Numbered from the stretch's first letter, positions 6,690 through 14,734 are shown. The stretch is DNA of 14,871 bases from Desulfobacterales bacterium (GCA_022361535.1 JAKSAU010000549.1:1-14871), one strand, 5' to 3'. Translations and numbers: made by a program. The notes: generated by a model not told the origin, from the letters alone.

Positions 6690-6718
6690 TTGACACCTCT
6701 CGGCGCTTGAGGTATCAA
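6690..6718 (+). promoter_or_regulatory. sigma-70 promoter of the mla operon
   Basis: A perfect TTGACA (6690-6695) is followed after exactly 17 bases by TATCAA (6713-6718, 4 of 6). Initiation near 6725 gives a leader of about 24 bases to ATG 6749. Because its -35 faces the -35 of the anti-sigma promoter, one regulator could act on both. Confidence 0.6.
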
Positions 6719-6748
6719 AGATGATCAACCCTTTTTTAAGTGGCGTCA

Positions 6749-7555
6749 ATGATCATTGTTAAAAATCTCTTAAAAAAATACGGTAACATTGTAGCTTCGG
6801 ATAATTTAAGTTGCCGGTTTCACAAGAATAAGGTGACGGTTATCCTTGGTGGTTCAGGGTCCGGAAAAAGTACCCTGTTAAGGCAGATTACAGGTCTTGA
6901 ACGCCCGGATTCGGGGCAGGTGCTTTTTGACGACCTTGACCTTACCCAGGCAACCAAAACCCAATTATACGAGAAACGAAAAAAAATGGGGATGCTTTTT
7001 CAAGGATCAGCCTTGTTTAATTACTTGAATATCTATGAAAACATAGCATTCCCTTTGCGCGAACATACCCGTATCGCAGATAATGTGATCAAAACCATTG
7101 TTACTATGAAGCTTGAGATGGTTGGGTTGAGAGGTACGGAGCATCTTATGCCGTCACAACTTTCAGGCGGCATGATGAAAAGAGTCGGGCTGGCCCGGGC
7201 CATTGTCATGGATCCAAAAGTGATATTTTACGATGAACCTACCTCAGGTCTGGATCCCATTTCCACAGGCGTAATAGATAAGCTTATCAGAGATTTAAAT
7301 CAGAAACTCAACATCACTTCAGTGGTGGTCTCCCATGATATTGAGTCCTGTTTCAGGATTGCGGATCATATAATTATCCTCTATTACGGGCAGATAATTG
7401 CCGAGGGCAGCGTGGATGAAATACGCAACAGCGAGGATCCAAGGGTGATGCAGTTTATTCAGGGCAACCCGGAGGGACCGATTCCGTTCACTCGTACAGA
7501 GAAAAACTACCTTGATGATATCCTGATGACAGGGGGCAGCCATGTTGAGTCTTGA
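6749..7555 (+). CDS. mlaF: Mla-type phospholipid ABC transporter ATPase
   Basis: The 268-residue ATPase powers the MlaFEDB complex, which moves phospholipids between the inner membrane and the periplasmic carrier MlaC. All ABC motifs are present: Walker A GGSGSGKST (34-42), Q-loop Q85 in LFQGSALF, signature LSGGMMKRVGLARA from 138, Walker B VIFYDEPTSGLDP from 158, and H-loop His196 in VVVSHD. The LFQGSALF and SGGM forms are typical of MlaF/MKL ATPases rather than nutrient importers. I prefer ATG 6749 because MlaF proteins begin close to the first beta strand. A GTG at 6740 in frame would add three residues. It is the first gene of the operon, and its end overlaps mlaE by 14 bases, pointing to coupled translation. 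Confidence 0.93.
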   Translation: MIIVKNLLKKYGNIVASDNLSCRFHKNKVTVILGGSGSGKSTLLRQITGLERPDSGQVLFDDLDLTQATKTQLYEKRKKMGMLFQGSALFNYLNIYENIAFPLREHTRIADNVIKTIVTMKLEMVGLRGTEHLMPSQLSGGMMKRVGLARAIVMDPKVIFYDEPTSGLDPISTGVIDKLIRDLNQKLNITSVVVSHDIESCFRIADHIIILYYGQIIAEGSVDEIRNSEDPRVMQFIQGNPEGPIPFTRTEKNYLDDILMTGGSHVES

Positions 7556-8318
7556 TATGCCGGCTGTAATAGGCAGAAAAACCCTGAACCGGATACAAAT
7601 ACTTGGACGCAGCGGAATTTTTTTAGCTATCGCTGCCAGCCAAGCCTTTATACCCCCGTTCCGTATTGAGCGGCTGATTAAAGAAATCGAGTTTATCGGG
7701 TCAAAATCCGTGCTCATTATATTTGTGACAGCGTTGTTTACCGGAATGGTCCTGGGACTGCAAGGCCACCATACCTTGGTCCAGTTCGGCGCAGAGGCAC
7801 TTTTGGGATCAGCTGTTGCCCTTTCTATTATCCGTGAACTTGGGCCTGTTCTATGTGCTTTGATGGTTACAGGAAGGGCGGGGTCTGCCATGACGGCTGA
7901 GATTGGAATCATGAAAATTACCGATCAGTTCCCGGCTCTTGAAATGATGGCTGTTGACCCTTTAAAATACGTGATAAGCCCTAAAATCATAGCAGGAATA
8001 ATTGCCTTGCCCTTGCTTACGGCCTTTTTTGATGTGGTAGGTATCTACGGCGGTTATCTTGTGGGAGTTAAACTGCTTGGGGTAAACGAGGGAGCGTATT
8101 GGGGTAAAATGATTTCAGCTGTCACATTTACTGATATTTACGGAGGCATACTCAAGTCGCTGAACTTCGGCCTGTTGATTTCCTGGATATCAACGTTTAT
8201 GGGATATACGGCCACAGCAGACACCGAAGGGGTTAGTCGTGCTACCACCAGGGCTGTTGTAATCACGTCTTTGTCCATACTGATAATGGATTATATCTTG
8301 ACATCATTATTGCTATAG
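7542..8318 (+). CDS. mlaE: MlaE-family lipid ABC transporter permease
   Basis: The 258-residue integral membrane protein belongs to the MlaE/TrbG-like permease family (about 260 residues is usual). It forms the dimeric transmembrane core of the phospholipid transporter. An amphipathic N-terminal interface segment is followed by about five membrane helices. Diagnostic stretches are FTGMVLGLQGHHTL, SIIRELGPVLCALMVTGRAG and GSAMTAEIGIM, followed by the family's conserved acidic and proline-rich region. ATG 7542 has AGGGGG shortly upstream, inside the end of mlaF. A second in-frame ATG at 7557 is the alternative start. It lies between mlaF and mlaD as in other Mla operons. Confidence 0.93.
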   Translation: MLSLDMPAVIGRKTLNRIQILGRSGIFLAIAASQAFIPPFRIERLIKEIEFIGSKSVLIIFVTALFTGMVLGLQGHHTLVQFGAEALLGSAVALSIIRELGPVLCALMVTGRAGSAMTAEIGIMKITDQFPALEMMAVDPLKYVISPKIIAGIIALPLLTAFFDVVGIYGGYLVGVKLLGVNEGAYWGKMISAVTFTDIYGGILKSLNFGLLISWISTFMGYTATADTEGVSRATTRAVVITSLSILIMDYILTSLLL

Positions 8319-8335
8319 GATTTAAATTAGGGATC

Positions 8336-8773
8336 ATGTACTCAAAAAAAATCGAAATTTCTGTAGGACTTTTTATGATCATGGGTATGGCCTGTTTGGT
8401 ATACCTGTCGGTGAACCTGGGGGCTGTTGAATTATTTGGGTCTGATTCCTATCGCATCCGGGCGGTATTCGGGTCCATTGAAGGCTTGGAGCCGGGTGCT
8501 TCTGTGGAAATAGCCGGAGTCCCTGTGGGTAAAGTTGCTTCCATTACCCTGGAAGAAAATAATGCCCTGGTTGAGATGGAAATTAAAAATGGTACGGAAA
8601 TATCAGATGATACGATCGCATCCATCCGTACAAAAGGGGTGATCGGCGACAAGTTCGTCAAATTATCGCCTGGTGGGTCTGACGAACTTCTTGAAGATCA
8701 GGGAGAACTGATGGATACCGAATCAGCCATCAGCCTTGAAGAATTGATCAGTAAATATATATTTGAAAAATAA
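8336..8773 (+). CDS. mlaD: MCE-domain protein of the Mla transporter
   Basis: The 145-residue protein has one N-terminal membrane helix (residues of about 9-29) that anchors it in the inner membrane. A single periplasmic MCE domain covers about 38-120 (GLEPGASVEIAGVPVGKV, then IRTKGVIGDKFVKLSPGG). In the Mla complex six MlaD subunits form a ring through which lipid passes. It is shorter than Escherichia coli MlaD (about 183 residues), mostly at the C-terminus, but the MCE core appears whole. It starts 17 bases after mlaE. Confidence 0.92.
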   Translation: MYSKKIEISVGLFMIMGMACLVYLSVNLGAVELFGSDSYRIRAVFGSIEGLEPGASVEIAGVPVGKVASITLEENNALVEMEIKNGTEISDDTIASIRTKGVIGDKFVKLSPGGSDELLEDQGELMDTESAISLEELISKYIFEK

Positions 8774-8783
8774 GAGTTTTTAA

Positions 8784-9134
8784 ATGGGCTTTAGAATCGA
8801 TAGTACAAAGGATAAAGGCATTGTCCAGATCCGGGTTGAAGGTGAAATTGATATGTTTACCTCGCCGGACCTTAGAGATACACTGCTTCCTTGTTTCAGT
8901 TCCGTAACAAAGGCAATTGTGGTAGATTTGTCCGGTGTCTCGTTTATGGACAGTTCTGGTATTGCCACACTTGTAGAGGGATTGCAATGGAGTCAAAATG
9001 AAGACCGGGAGTTTGTTCTGGCAGGTTTGGGGAAAACCGTTTTTAATGCCTTGAGCTTGACCAAGCTGGACAACGTGTTTTCAATTGAAAAGGACATGGA
9101 TACGGCACTGACCGGCCTTGGATATAAAGGGTAA
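8784..9134 (+). CDS. STAS-domain protein (MlaB position; anti-sigma antagonist-like)
   Basis: The 116-residue protein is one STAS domain. In the Mla complex the small STAS protein MlaB binds the ATPase MlaF and is required for its assembly and activity. This protein lies inside the operon, between mlaD and mlaC, which fits that role. It also keeps the motif of SpoIIAA/RsbV anti-sigma antagonists almost intact: VVDLSGVSFMDSSGIATLV, with Ser57 and Ser58 at the position phosphorylated by SpoIIAB/RsbW kinases. From memory, Escherichia coli MlaB has Asp-Thr-Ala-Gly there. A kinase of that type is encoded divergently just upstream of mlaF. It could therefore be MlaB, an antagonist, or both. There is no signal peptide, so it is cytoplasmic. 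The ribosome site is weak. Confidence 0.88.
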   Translation: MGFRIDSTKDKGIVQIRVEGEIDMFTSPDLRDTLLPCFSSVTKAIVVDLSGVSFMDSSGIATLVEGLQWSQNEDREFVLAGLGKTVFNALSLTKLDNVFSIEKDMDTALTGLGYKG

Positions 9135-9140
9135 TTAAGG

Positions 9141-9761
9141 ATGAAAAGAACTATCACCGCATTTTTGTGCAGCATAATAATTTTAATACTGTTTGCAGGT
9201 TTGGCCGGATCCGCCTTATCCAGCACAGAATCAGCCACACAACAGCTCAAAGGGAGCATAGACAAACTTCTGGAAGTGCTTAAAGATCCTGAACTCAAGG
9301 CTGAAGATCAAAAAGAGGTCCGCAGGGAGAAGCTGAGGATCATTGCAAAGGAGCGATTTGATTTCAGGATGATGTCCCAGAGGAGTTTAGCTCGACATTG
9401 GAAAGGGTTGACTGATGAACAAAAAGATGAATTTACCGAATTGTTCGGAAGTCTCCTTGAAGACAGCTATATGTCAAAGATTGAGGCGTACACCGATGAG
9501 GAAGTGGTCTATCTTAAGGAACTTGTGAAAAAGAAAAAGACTCGGGAATACGCACAGATTAATACAAAAATTATTACAGATGAGGTGGAAATCCCTATCA
9601 ATTACAGAATGTACAGGCAGGATGAAAAACCCTGGATGGTATATGATATGATCATTGAAGGGGTTAGCATGGTCAATAATTATCGATCTCAATTCGGACA
9701 GATTCTTGAGAAAAAATCATTTGATTCTCTGGTTGAACAATTAAAAGATAAAAAAGAATGA
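9141..9761 (+). CDS. mlaC: MlaC-type periplasmic phospholipid carrier
   Basis: The 206-residue protein begins with a clear Sec signal peptide (MKRTIT, then a hydrophobic run to about residue 26) and belongs to the Tol_Tol_Ttg2 (MlaC/Ttg2D) family. It ferries phospholipid between the MlaFEDB complex and the outer-membrane lipoprotein MlaA, which is not in this window. Family marks are FDFRMMSQRSLARHWKGLTDEQ and the C-terminal WMVYDMIIEGVSMVNNYRSQF, a strongly conserved MlaC segment. The length is normal. It starts 6 bases after the STAS gene and is the last gene before a strong terminator. Confidence 0.93.
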   Translation: MKRTITAFLCSIIILILFAGLAGSALSSTESATQQLKGSIDKLLEVLKDPELKAEDQKEVRREKLRIIAKERFDFRMMSQRSLARHWKGLTDEQKDEFTELFGSLLEDSYMSKIEAYTDEEVVYLKELVKKKKTREYAQINTKIITDEVEIPINYRMYRQDEKPWMVYDMIIEGVSMVNNYRSQFGQILEKKSFDSLVEQLKDKKE

Positions 9762-9798
9762 TCTAAGAATTTTAAAATTAATACTTTGAATCCTGTAA

Positions 9799-9837
9799 CG
9801 CCCTGTTGGCTGAAGATAGCCAACAGGGCGTTTTTTT
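9799..9837 (+). terminator. intrinsic terminator of the mla operon
   Basis: A perfect 12-bp stem, CGCCCTGTTGGC (9799-9810) with GCCAACAGGGCG (9819-9830), is closed by one further T-A pair and a GAAGAT loop. Seven T follow at 9831-9837. This is a textbook rho-independent terminator 37 bases after the mlaC stop, separating the mla operon from the chemotaxis receptor. Confidence 0.93.
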
Positions 9838-9871
9838 GTCCTGTTTCCTAGGCAGGAAGCTCATCTTTTTC

Positions 9872-9896
9872 TAATACACTTCTAACAAGCCGATGC
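9872..9896 (+). promoter_or_regulatory. possible sigma-28 (FliA) type promoter of the chemotaxis gene
   Basis: GCCGATGC (9889-9896) matches the flagellar sigma factor -10 element GCCGATAA in its first six bases and lies upstream of a chemotaxis receptor gene. The -35 side is poor: TAAT at 9872-9875 is about two bases closer than the usual 15. If used, transcription begins near 9903, which favours the ATG at 9979 over the TTG at 9907. Confidence 0.3.
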
Positions 9897-9978
9897 TAAA
9901 TCTCCTTTGCCGAAGATCAATGTCAGATCTTTAGTAACAAAGACAAGATTGCAACAAGAAAAAATAAGGGTTTTAAGA

Positions 9979-11907
9979 ATGGGTTTGAATGTATTTGCCA
10001 ATAAAAATGACGGAACAATGGCTATCCCTGGGGAAACCAAAGCACGGCAACAGATAGATGGGCAGGCCGTACTCGAGCAGGGGGAGTCTGCCCGTTTGGA
10101 AGCCCCGCCGGAAAGTACACGGCCCACCACATGGCTGACTGTAGGTGTTAAGCTCATTCTCGGTGTCGGTTTGGTATCAAATCTGTGCATGGGCGTTTTG
10201 ATGTACAGCAGTTGGAAAACCACGCAGGAAATCGGTGAAAAAACCAACGGATTACTGGAACTTAATACAGGATTAAATGCAGATCTCAGGGAACGGATAG
10301 CCCAACTCCAGAACAGCTATTTGAAAATACCGGAGCTTTTAACGGTGGACCCGGCATCTGGAATCATGAAGCAGTTAGAATCAGAGTTTACTATAGATAA
10401 AAAAGAGATACTTGAAGGCCGGTCAAACTATGGCACCTTTTTTAAACGTAAACAGCGCCGGGATATTTCCAAAGGTAAATTTGTTGCCCAGGTCAAGGAT
10501 GGACAGGTCCTGGTTTCCCAGGGACTCATGGATGACCAGGGCAGTTTCACCGACACTGTTCGAATGATGTACATCGCAAGTGCAGATCCTGCAGGGGATT
10601 TAGATAAAATTAACTCATTGATTCAAGGGCAGGAAGCCGCTGCAAACAGCGAAGATGCTCTTGAAATAAAGATCGCTGAACTCAAGGCGCGATTGGCTGA
10701 TGAGGGGCTTGCTGCAGAGGAGTCCAGAATAAAGATTTTGCATCATGTGGACCAGATAAAAGCCAACGAAGACGCATTAACCGGATTTAGAAAAGACCGG
10801 CAGAAAACCATGGTGATCATTGCCGTGATTACGATTGCTTTGAACCTGCTCGTACTTTACGTTATGACCTTTCTCAATGTTGAGCGTCCTTTAAAACGGC
10901 TGACCCGAACTATAGAGTTAATCAATTCCGGTGAAACCGTAGATATCCCCTATCAGAAACGCAAGGACAAAATCGGTGTTCTTGCTGCAGTGCTTGGATC
11001 ATTCCAGGGAGCACTTCAGAACCTTCGGGCTGCTGACTTTAGAAAGCAGGAAGAACAAGCTGTAATCCAGGAACTGATTCTAACCATGACAGATTTGATT
11101 GAAGATTTAAGAACCAAATCCCAGGCTATGAAGACGGCAAGTTTTAACCTGTATGATCTGGCCGGTGATACCAGCGAACAAAGCGATACCGCTACGACTG
11201 CGATAACCAGGACAGAAGAAAATACAGATGGGGTGGCTGCAGCGGCTCAAAGCCTGCAGGATGCGGTTCAAGATATTCATGCTCAAGTTGAAAAACAGAA
11301 TGAACTGGTCGTGAATATCAATAAGGTAACCCGTGAGTCCATGGACAATATTGAATCTTTGAATAACGCGTCACAGGAAATAGAGGAAATCATCAAAATA
11401 GTAAAGAAGATTGCAGGACAAACACGTCTTTTGGCCTTGAATGCCAGAATTGAAGCCAGCAGGGCAGGTGAGGCTGGTAAAGGATTTGCGGTGGTTGCCA
11501 ATGAAGTCAGGGATCTTTCCCTCCAGACTGAAACTGCCAATCAGGAAATAGAGGCAAAAATTACCGCAATTCAGGAAGCGTGTAACCAGATGACAGGATC
11601 TGCCCAGGGTGTTGAGTCTTTAATAAATACCTTGTCAGATACAGGATCTCATATTTATCAGGCCGTCCAAGATCAACGCGGACTGTCAGACCGTATTGCA
11701 GGTAACGCTCAAGCCACAAACCAGGACGTTCGTGGTTTGTCTCAAAGGGTATCAAGGGTGAAAGAAGCGGCACAGGAGACCCGAACATTGTCCGAAAATG
11801 TGAGGGGACATTCATCAGATATGGAGTCGGCCTTGGAAGACCTATTGACGGGCACTCAGGAAAAATTAAAGCAAATCGGCGAAAACACTACCCTAACTGT
11901 CTGCTAA
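9979..11907 (+). CDS. methyl-accepting chemotaxis protein
   Basis: The product has 642 residues. A cytoplasmic N-terminus of about 50 residues precedes TM1 (about 53-75). A mostly helical periplasmic sensor region of some 200 residues follows, then TM2 (about 274-298) and a HAMP linker. A long coiled-coil signalling domain ends the protein. The signalling hairpin tip [20 protein letters not shown] (about 483-502) continues into [14 protein letters not shown], close to the receptor consensus, so it should couple to CheA/CheW. I do not recognise the sensor domain. No C-terminal CheR-docking pentapeptide is seen. AAGGG at 9966-9970 lies eight bases before ATG 9979. The TTG at 9907 would add 24 basic residues and has no ribosome site. 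It follows the mla terminator and precedes pstC by 86 bases. Confidence 0.9.
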   Translation: MGLNVFANKNDGTMAIPGETKARQQIDGQAVLEQGESARLEAPPESTRPTTWLTVGVKLILGVGLVSNLCMGVLMYSSWKTTQEIGEKTNGLLELNTGLNADLRERIAQLQNSYLKIPELLTVDPASGIMKQLESEFTIDKKEILEGRSNYGTFFKRKQRRDISKGKFVAQVKDGQVLVSQGLMDDQGSFTDTVRMMYIASADPAGDLDKINSLIQGQEAAANSEDALEIKIAELKARLADEGLAAEESRIKILHHVDQIKANEDALTGFRKDRQKTMVIIAVITIALNLLVLYVMTFLNVERPLKRLTRTIELINSGETVDIPYQKRKDKIGVLAAVLGSFQGALQNLRAADFRKQEEQAVIQELILTMTDLIEDLRTKSQAMKTASFNLYDLAGDTSEQSDTATTAITRTEENTDGVAAAAQSLQDAVQDIHAQVEKQNELVVNINKVTRESMDNIESLNNASQEIEEIIKIVKKIAGQTRLLALNARIEASRAGEAGKGFAVVANEVRDLSLQTETANQEIEAKITAIQEACNQMTGSAQGVESLINTLSDTGSHIYQAVQDQRGLSDRIAGNAQATNQDVRGLSQRVSRVKEAAQETRTLSENVRGHSSDMESALEDLLTGTQEKLKQIGENTTLTVC

Positions 11908-11908
11908 C

Positions 11909-11918
11909 ATAAGGTTAA
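11909..11918 (-). promoter_or_regulatory. inverted copy of the TTAACCTTAT element upstream of pstC
   Basis: ATAAGGTTAA is the exact reverse complement of the TTAACCTTAT copies found before pstS. It begins two bases after the chemotaxis gene stop and lies 76 bases before the pstC start. Its presence at both pst control regions suggests a shared regulator, perhaps PhoB-like, but this is a single 10-base match. Confidence 0.35.
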
Positions 11919-11993
11919 ACCAGATCTAATAAAAGGGGCGTATTTTCCATTCAGCGTTTAAGAAAACGTCTTAATAGTAATTAAGGAATGACG

Positions 11994-13382
11994 ATGTCAC
12001 CAACACATTTACTTATTACCTTGCTCATGCTGACTGCAGGCGGGTTTTTCCTCGGGCGCAGAAGAGCGTTTGCCGTATCTTCCACATCTGGTGGGCCAAA
12101 GATTCTGCATTCCAGACCTTCTTATTATGGTTCCTTGGCTGCATTATGGTGTGCCGTACCAGCATTGATTATTTTTTCATTTTGGCTGGCGTTTGAGTCC
12201 ACTGTGATCACAGATATGATGATAGCAGGCCTTCCTGAAGAGATTCGGACATTACCTAATGATCGGCTTAATCTTATCGTTAATGATATCCGTAATCTTG
12301 TAAACGGTAATATTGTAGGGGGGGAAATCAGCCCTGCCATTGAAGCTGCAGCAGAGCACTATCGAAGTCTGAAGGCAACCAGTCATGCAGCGTTGAGCGT
12401 TCTGGTTGTGGCAATTGCCATTGCAGCAATTCTTTGGATTCGGGGTATTATTTCTCCTAAACTGCGGGCCAGAAATCATGTTGAAAACGTAATTAAGGTA
12501 TTGCTTATTGCCTGTTCAACTTTGGCGATTTTTACCACAGTAGGTATTGTCCTTTCCGTACTTTATGAAGCGATCAGGTTTTTCCAGGTCATTCCGGTTA
12601 ATGAATTTTTATTCGGTCTTGAATGGAGTCCTCAGATGGCTATCCGTGCAGACCAGGTAGGATCTTCAGGGGCCTTTGGAGCCATACCGGTATTCTTAGG
12701 CACCATGCTCATCTCAGCTATTGCCATGTGCGTGGCTGTGCCTATCGGGCTAATGTCCGCCATCTATCTTTCTGAATATGCTAATAAAAGGTTCCGAAAC
12801 ATTGCCAAACCCCTGCTCGAAATCTTAGCGGGAATCCCCACAGTTGTTTATGGTTTTTTTGCAGCATTGATTGTGGCACCTGCTATTAGAAATGCCGGTG
12901 CGACGATCGGGATGGATGTGTCAAGCGAAAGTGCCCTTGCAGCCGGGCTGGTTATGGGGATCATGATTATCCCGTTTGTATCTTCATTATCTGATGATGT
13001 TATCAACGCCGTTCCTCAGTCTTTGCGGGACGGAGCATATGGGTTGGGGTCCACCCAGTCTGAAACCATTACCAAGGTGGTGTTGCCTGCTGCCTTGCCT
13101 GGTATTGTCGGTGGTGTGCTCCTTGCCGTTTCAAGGGCTATTGGCGAGACAATGATCGTGGTTATGGCAGCCGGACTCTCGGCTAACCTTACGGTAAACC
13201 CTCTTAAAACAGTTACAACGGTGACGGTGCAGATTGTAACCCTGCTGGTTGGAGACCAGGAATTTGACAGCCCTAAAACTCTGGCTGCATTTGCCCTGGG
13301 ACTTATGTTGTTTATCGTTACTTTGATCCTGAACGTGATTGCCCTCGTGGTGGTCCGTAAATACAGGGAGCAATATGAATAA
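11994..13382 (+). CDS. pstC: phosphate ABC transporter permease PstC, long form
   Basis: The 462-residue membrane protein is the PstC half of the high-affinity phosphate importer PstSCAB. The C-terminal 260 residues are a standard binding-protein-dependent permease core (GAIPVFLGTMLISAIAMCVA, GIPTVVYGFFAALIVAP) with the cytoplasmic EAA loop AYGLGSTQSETITKVVLPAA that contacts PstB. About 190 extra N-terminal residues carry two or more membrane helices and a periplasmic loop, as in the extended PstC proteins of many proteobacteria. AAGGA at 11983-11987 lies six bases before ATG 11994. The in-frame ATG at 11988 touches the AAGGA and is unlikely. It overlaps pstA by 8 bases. Confidence 0.93.
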   Translation: MSPTHLLITLLMLTAGGFFLGRRRAFAVSSTSGGPKILHSRPSYYGSLAALWCAVPALIIFSFWLAFESTVITDMMIAGLPEEIRTLPNDRLNLIVNDIRNLVNGNIVGGEISPAIEAAAEHYRSLKATSHAALSVLVVAIAIAAILWIRGIISPKLRARNHVENVIKVLLIACSTLAIFTTVGIVLSVLYEAIRFFQVIPVNEFLFGLEWSPQMAIRADQVGSSGAFGAIPVFLGTMLISAIAMCVAVPIGLMSAIYLSEYANKRFRNIAKPLLEILAGIPTVVYGFFAALIVAPAIRNAGATIGMDVSSESALAAGLVMGIMIIPFVSSLSDDVINAVPQSLRDGAYGLGSTQSETITKVVLPAALPGIVGGVLLAVSRAIGETMIVVMAAGLSANLTVNPLKTVTTVTVQIVTLLVGDQEFDSPKTLAAFALGLMLFIVTLILNVIALVVVRKYREQYE

Positions 13383-14673
13383 TTCTGGTTCACCCCAAGG
13401 GTCCGGTATCAAAAAAATCAGGACCATGGATATCGTAAACAAAGGGCTTGCAAAAAGATATAAACGTGAGCGGCGGTTCAGACGCTATGGGCTTACAGCC
13501 ATTATCCTGAGCCTTATGTTCCTGTCCTTTCTGTTTATCAGTATCTTTGCCAATGGATACTCCGCTTTTCAGCAGACTGCAATTCAGTTGGAAATATTTC
13601 TTGATCCCCAGGAGATTGATAAGGAGAATTTGGCATCAGCCAATTATCTGGGCCTTGTCAGAACTTCGTTGAAAAAGACGTTTCCTGATGTAAAGCAAAG
13701 ACGGGATAAACGAAAACTCTATAACATTGTCAGCTCCGGCGCATCTTATATCCTTCAGGATTTTGTGGCAAGAAACCGTCATGAAATCGGTAATACCATT
13801 AAAATCTGGGTACCGGCTGATGATGACGTAGATATGCTTATGAAAGGGCATATTAGGCGGGATGTCCCAGAAAGCGAACGTCGGATGAACGACATGCAGC
13901 TGGCATGGGTAGATCATCTTATTGAAAAGGGACAGGTCAAAAAAGAGTTCAATACTACCTTTTTTACGGCTGGTGACTCCAGAGAACCTGAACTTGCAGG
14001 TATCTGGGGGGCAGTTTGTGGTTCATTTTACACCCTGCTGGTGACGCTTGCTCTGTCATTTCCCATTGGTGTGGCTGCTGCCGTTTATTTGGAAGAGTTT
14101 GCCCCCACAAATAGGTGGACCGATATTATAGAGGTCAACATCAACAACCTTGCAGCTGTTCCTTCAATTGTATTCGGACTTCTGGGGCTGGCCGTTTTTT
14201 TGAACTTTTTCGGACTGCCCAGATCTGCTCCACTTGTAGGTGGCTTGGTTTTAACACTGATGACTCTTCCAACCATTATTATTGCAAGTAGAGCTGCTTT
14301 AAAGTCGGTTCCGCCCTCTATCCGGGAAGCCGCTTTGGGCGTCGGCGCCTCCAAAACCCAGATGGTCACCCACCATGTACTGCCGCTTGCATTACCGGGT
14401 ATGCTTACTGGAACCATCATTGGTATGGCACAGGCTTTGGGGGAAACCGCGCCTTTGCTCATGATTGGTATGGTGGCCTTTATCGTTGATATCCCAGGCG
14501 GATTCACCGATCCTTCTACTGTTCTGCCGGTTCAGATCTTTTTGTGGGCAGACAGCCCTGAACGTGCCTTTTTAGAGAGAACTTCCGCTGCTATCATGGT
14601 GCTTTTATGTTTCCTTGTCACCATGAATGCCGTGGCTGTTTTCCTGAGAAAGAAATTTGAAAGAAGATGGTAA
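13375..14673 (+). CDS. pstA: phosphate ABC transporter permease PstA, long form with N-terminal domain
   Basis: The 432-residue membrane protein is the second Pst permease. After a basic cytoplasmic start comes one membrane helix (about 43-63). A periplasmic domain of about 150 residues follows, of the kind seen in extended PstA proteins (DUF3333-like, from memory). The permease core comes next (GSFYTLLVTLALSFPIGVAA, AVPSIVFGLLGLAVFLNFFG) with the EAA loop EAALGVGASKTQMVTHHVLPLALPG. The start at ATG 13375 overlaps the pstC stop and has AGGGAG four bases upstream. A TTG at 13339 is in frame but lies deep inside pstC. Translation is probably coupled to pstC. Confidence 0.93.
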   Translation: MNNSGSPQGSGIKKIRTMDIVNKGLAKRYKRERRFRRYGLTAIILSLMFLSFLFISIFANGYSAFQQTAIQLEIFLDPQEIDKENLASANYLGLVRTSLKKTFPDVKQRRDKRKLYNIVSSGASYILQDFVARNRHEIGNTIKIWVPADDDVDMLMKGHIRRDVPESERRMNDMQLAWVDHLIEKGQVKKEFNTTFFTAGDSREPELAGIWGAVCGSFYTLLVTLALSFPIGVAAAVYLEEFAPTNRWTDIIEVNINNLAAVPSIVFGLLGLAVFLNFFGLPRSAPLVGGLVLTLMTLPTIIIASRAALKSVPPSIREAALGVGASKTQMVTHHVLPLALPGMLTGTIIGMAQALGETAPLLMIGMVAFIVDIPGGFTDPSTVLPVQIFLWADSPERAFLERTSAAIMVLLCFLVTMNAVAVFLRKKFERRW

Positions 14674-14678
14674 GAAGT

Positions 14679-14718
14679 TTTAACCCTTTAACCTTATTTA
14701 TGTAGTAATTATTAACCT
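14679..14718 (+). promoter_or_regulatory. Pho-box-like repeats upstream of pstS
   Basis: TTTAACCC (14679-14686) and TTTAACCT (14687-14694) stand in direct tandem, and ATTAACCT (14711-14718) follows exactly 24 bases (three 8-base steps) later. The 10-mer TTAACCTTAT occurs twice, at 14688 and 14712. From memory, the cyanobacterial Pho box is an 8-mer PyTTAAPyPy(T/A) repeat, and these units fit that pattern although the spacing differs. A role as a PhoB/SphR-type binding site for phosphate control of pstS is inferred. Confidence 0.45.
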
Positions 14719-14734
14719 TATCAGGAGTAAAAAC

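Noticed and set aside
6492..6749. An 85-residue minus-strand frame spanning the divergent promoter region and the start of the anti-sigma gene
   Set aside because: It overlaps the well-supported anti-sigma gene in another frame, begins upstream of that gene's likely transcription start, and shows no recognisable domain or ribosome site.
7319..7912. A 197-residue minus-strand open frame across the mlaF-mlaE junction
   Set aside because: It lies wholly opposite two genes with unmistakable family motifs, and its translation is low-complexity and unlike any protein I know.
13016..13442. Overlapping minus-strand frames opposite the end of pstC
   Set aside because: They are shadows of pstC and pstA, with Thr/Val-rich translations typical of the antisense of membrane helices.
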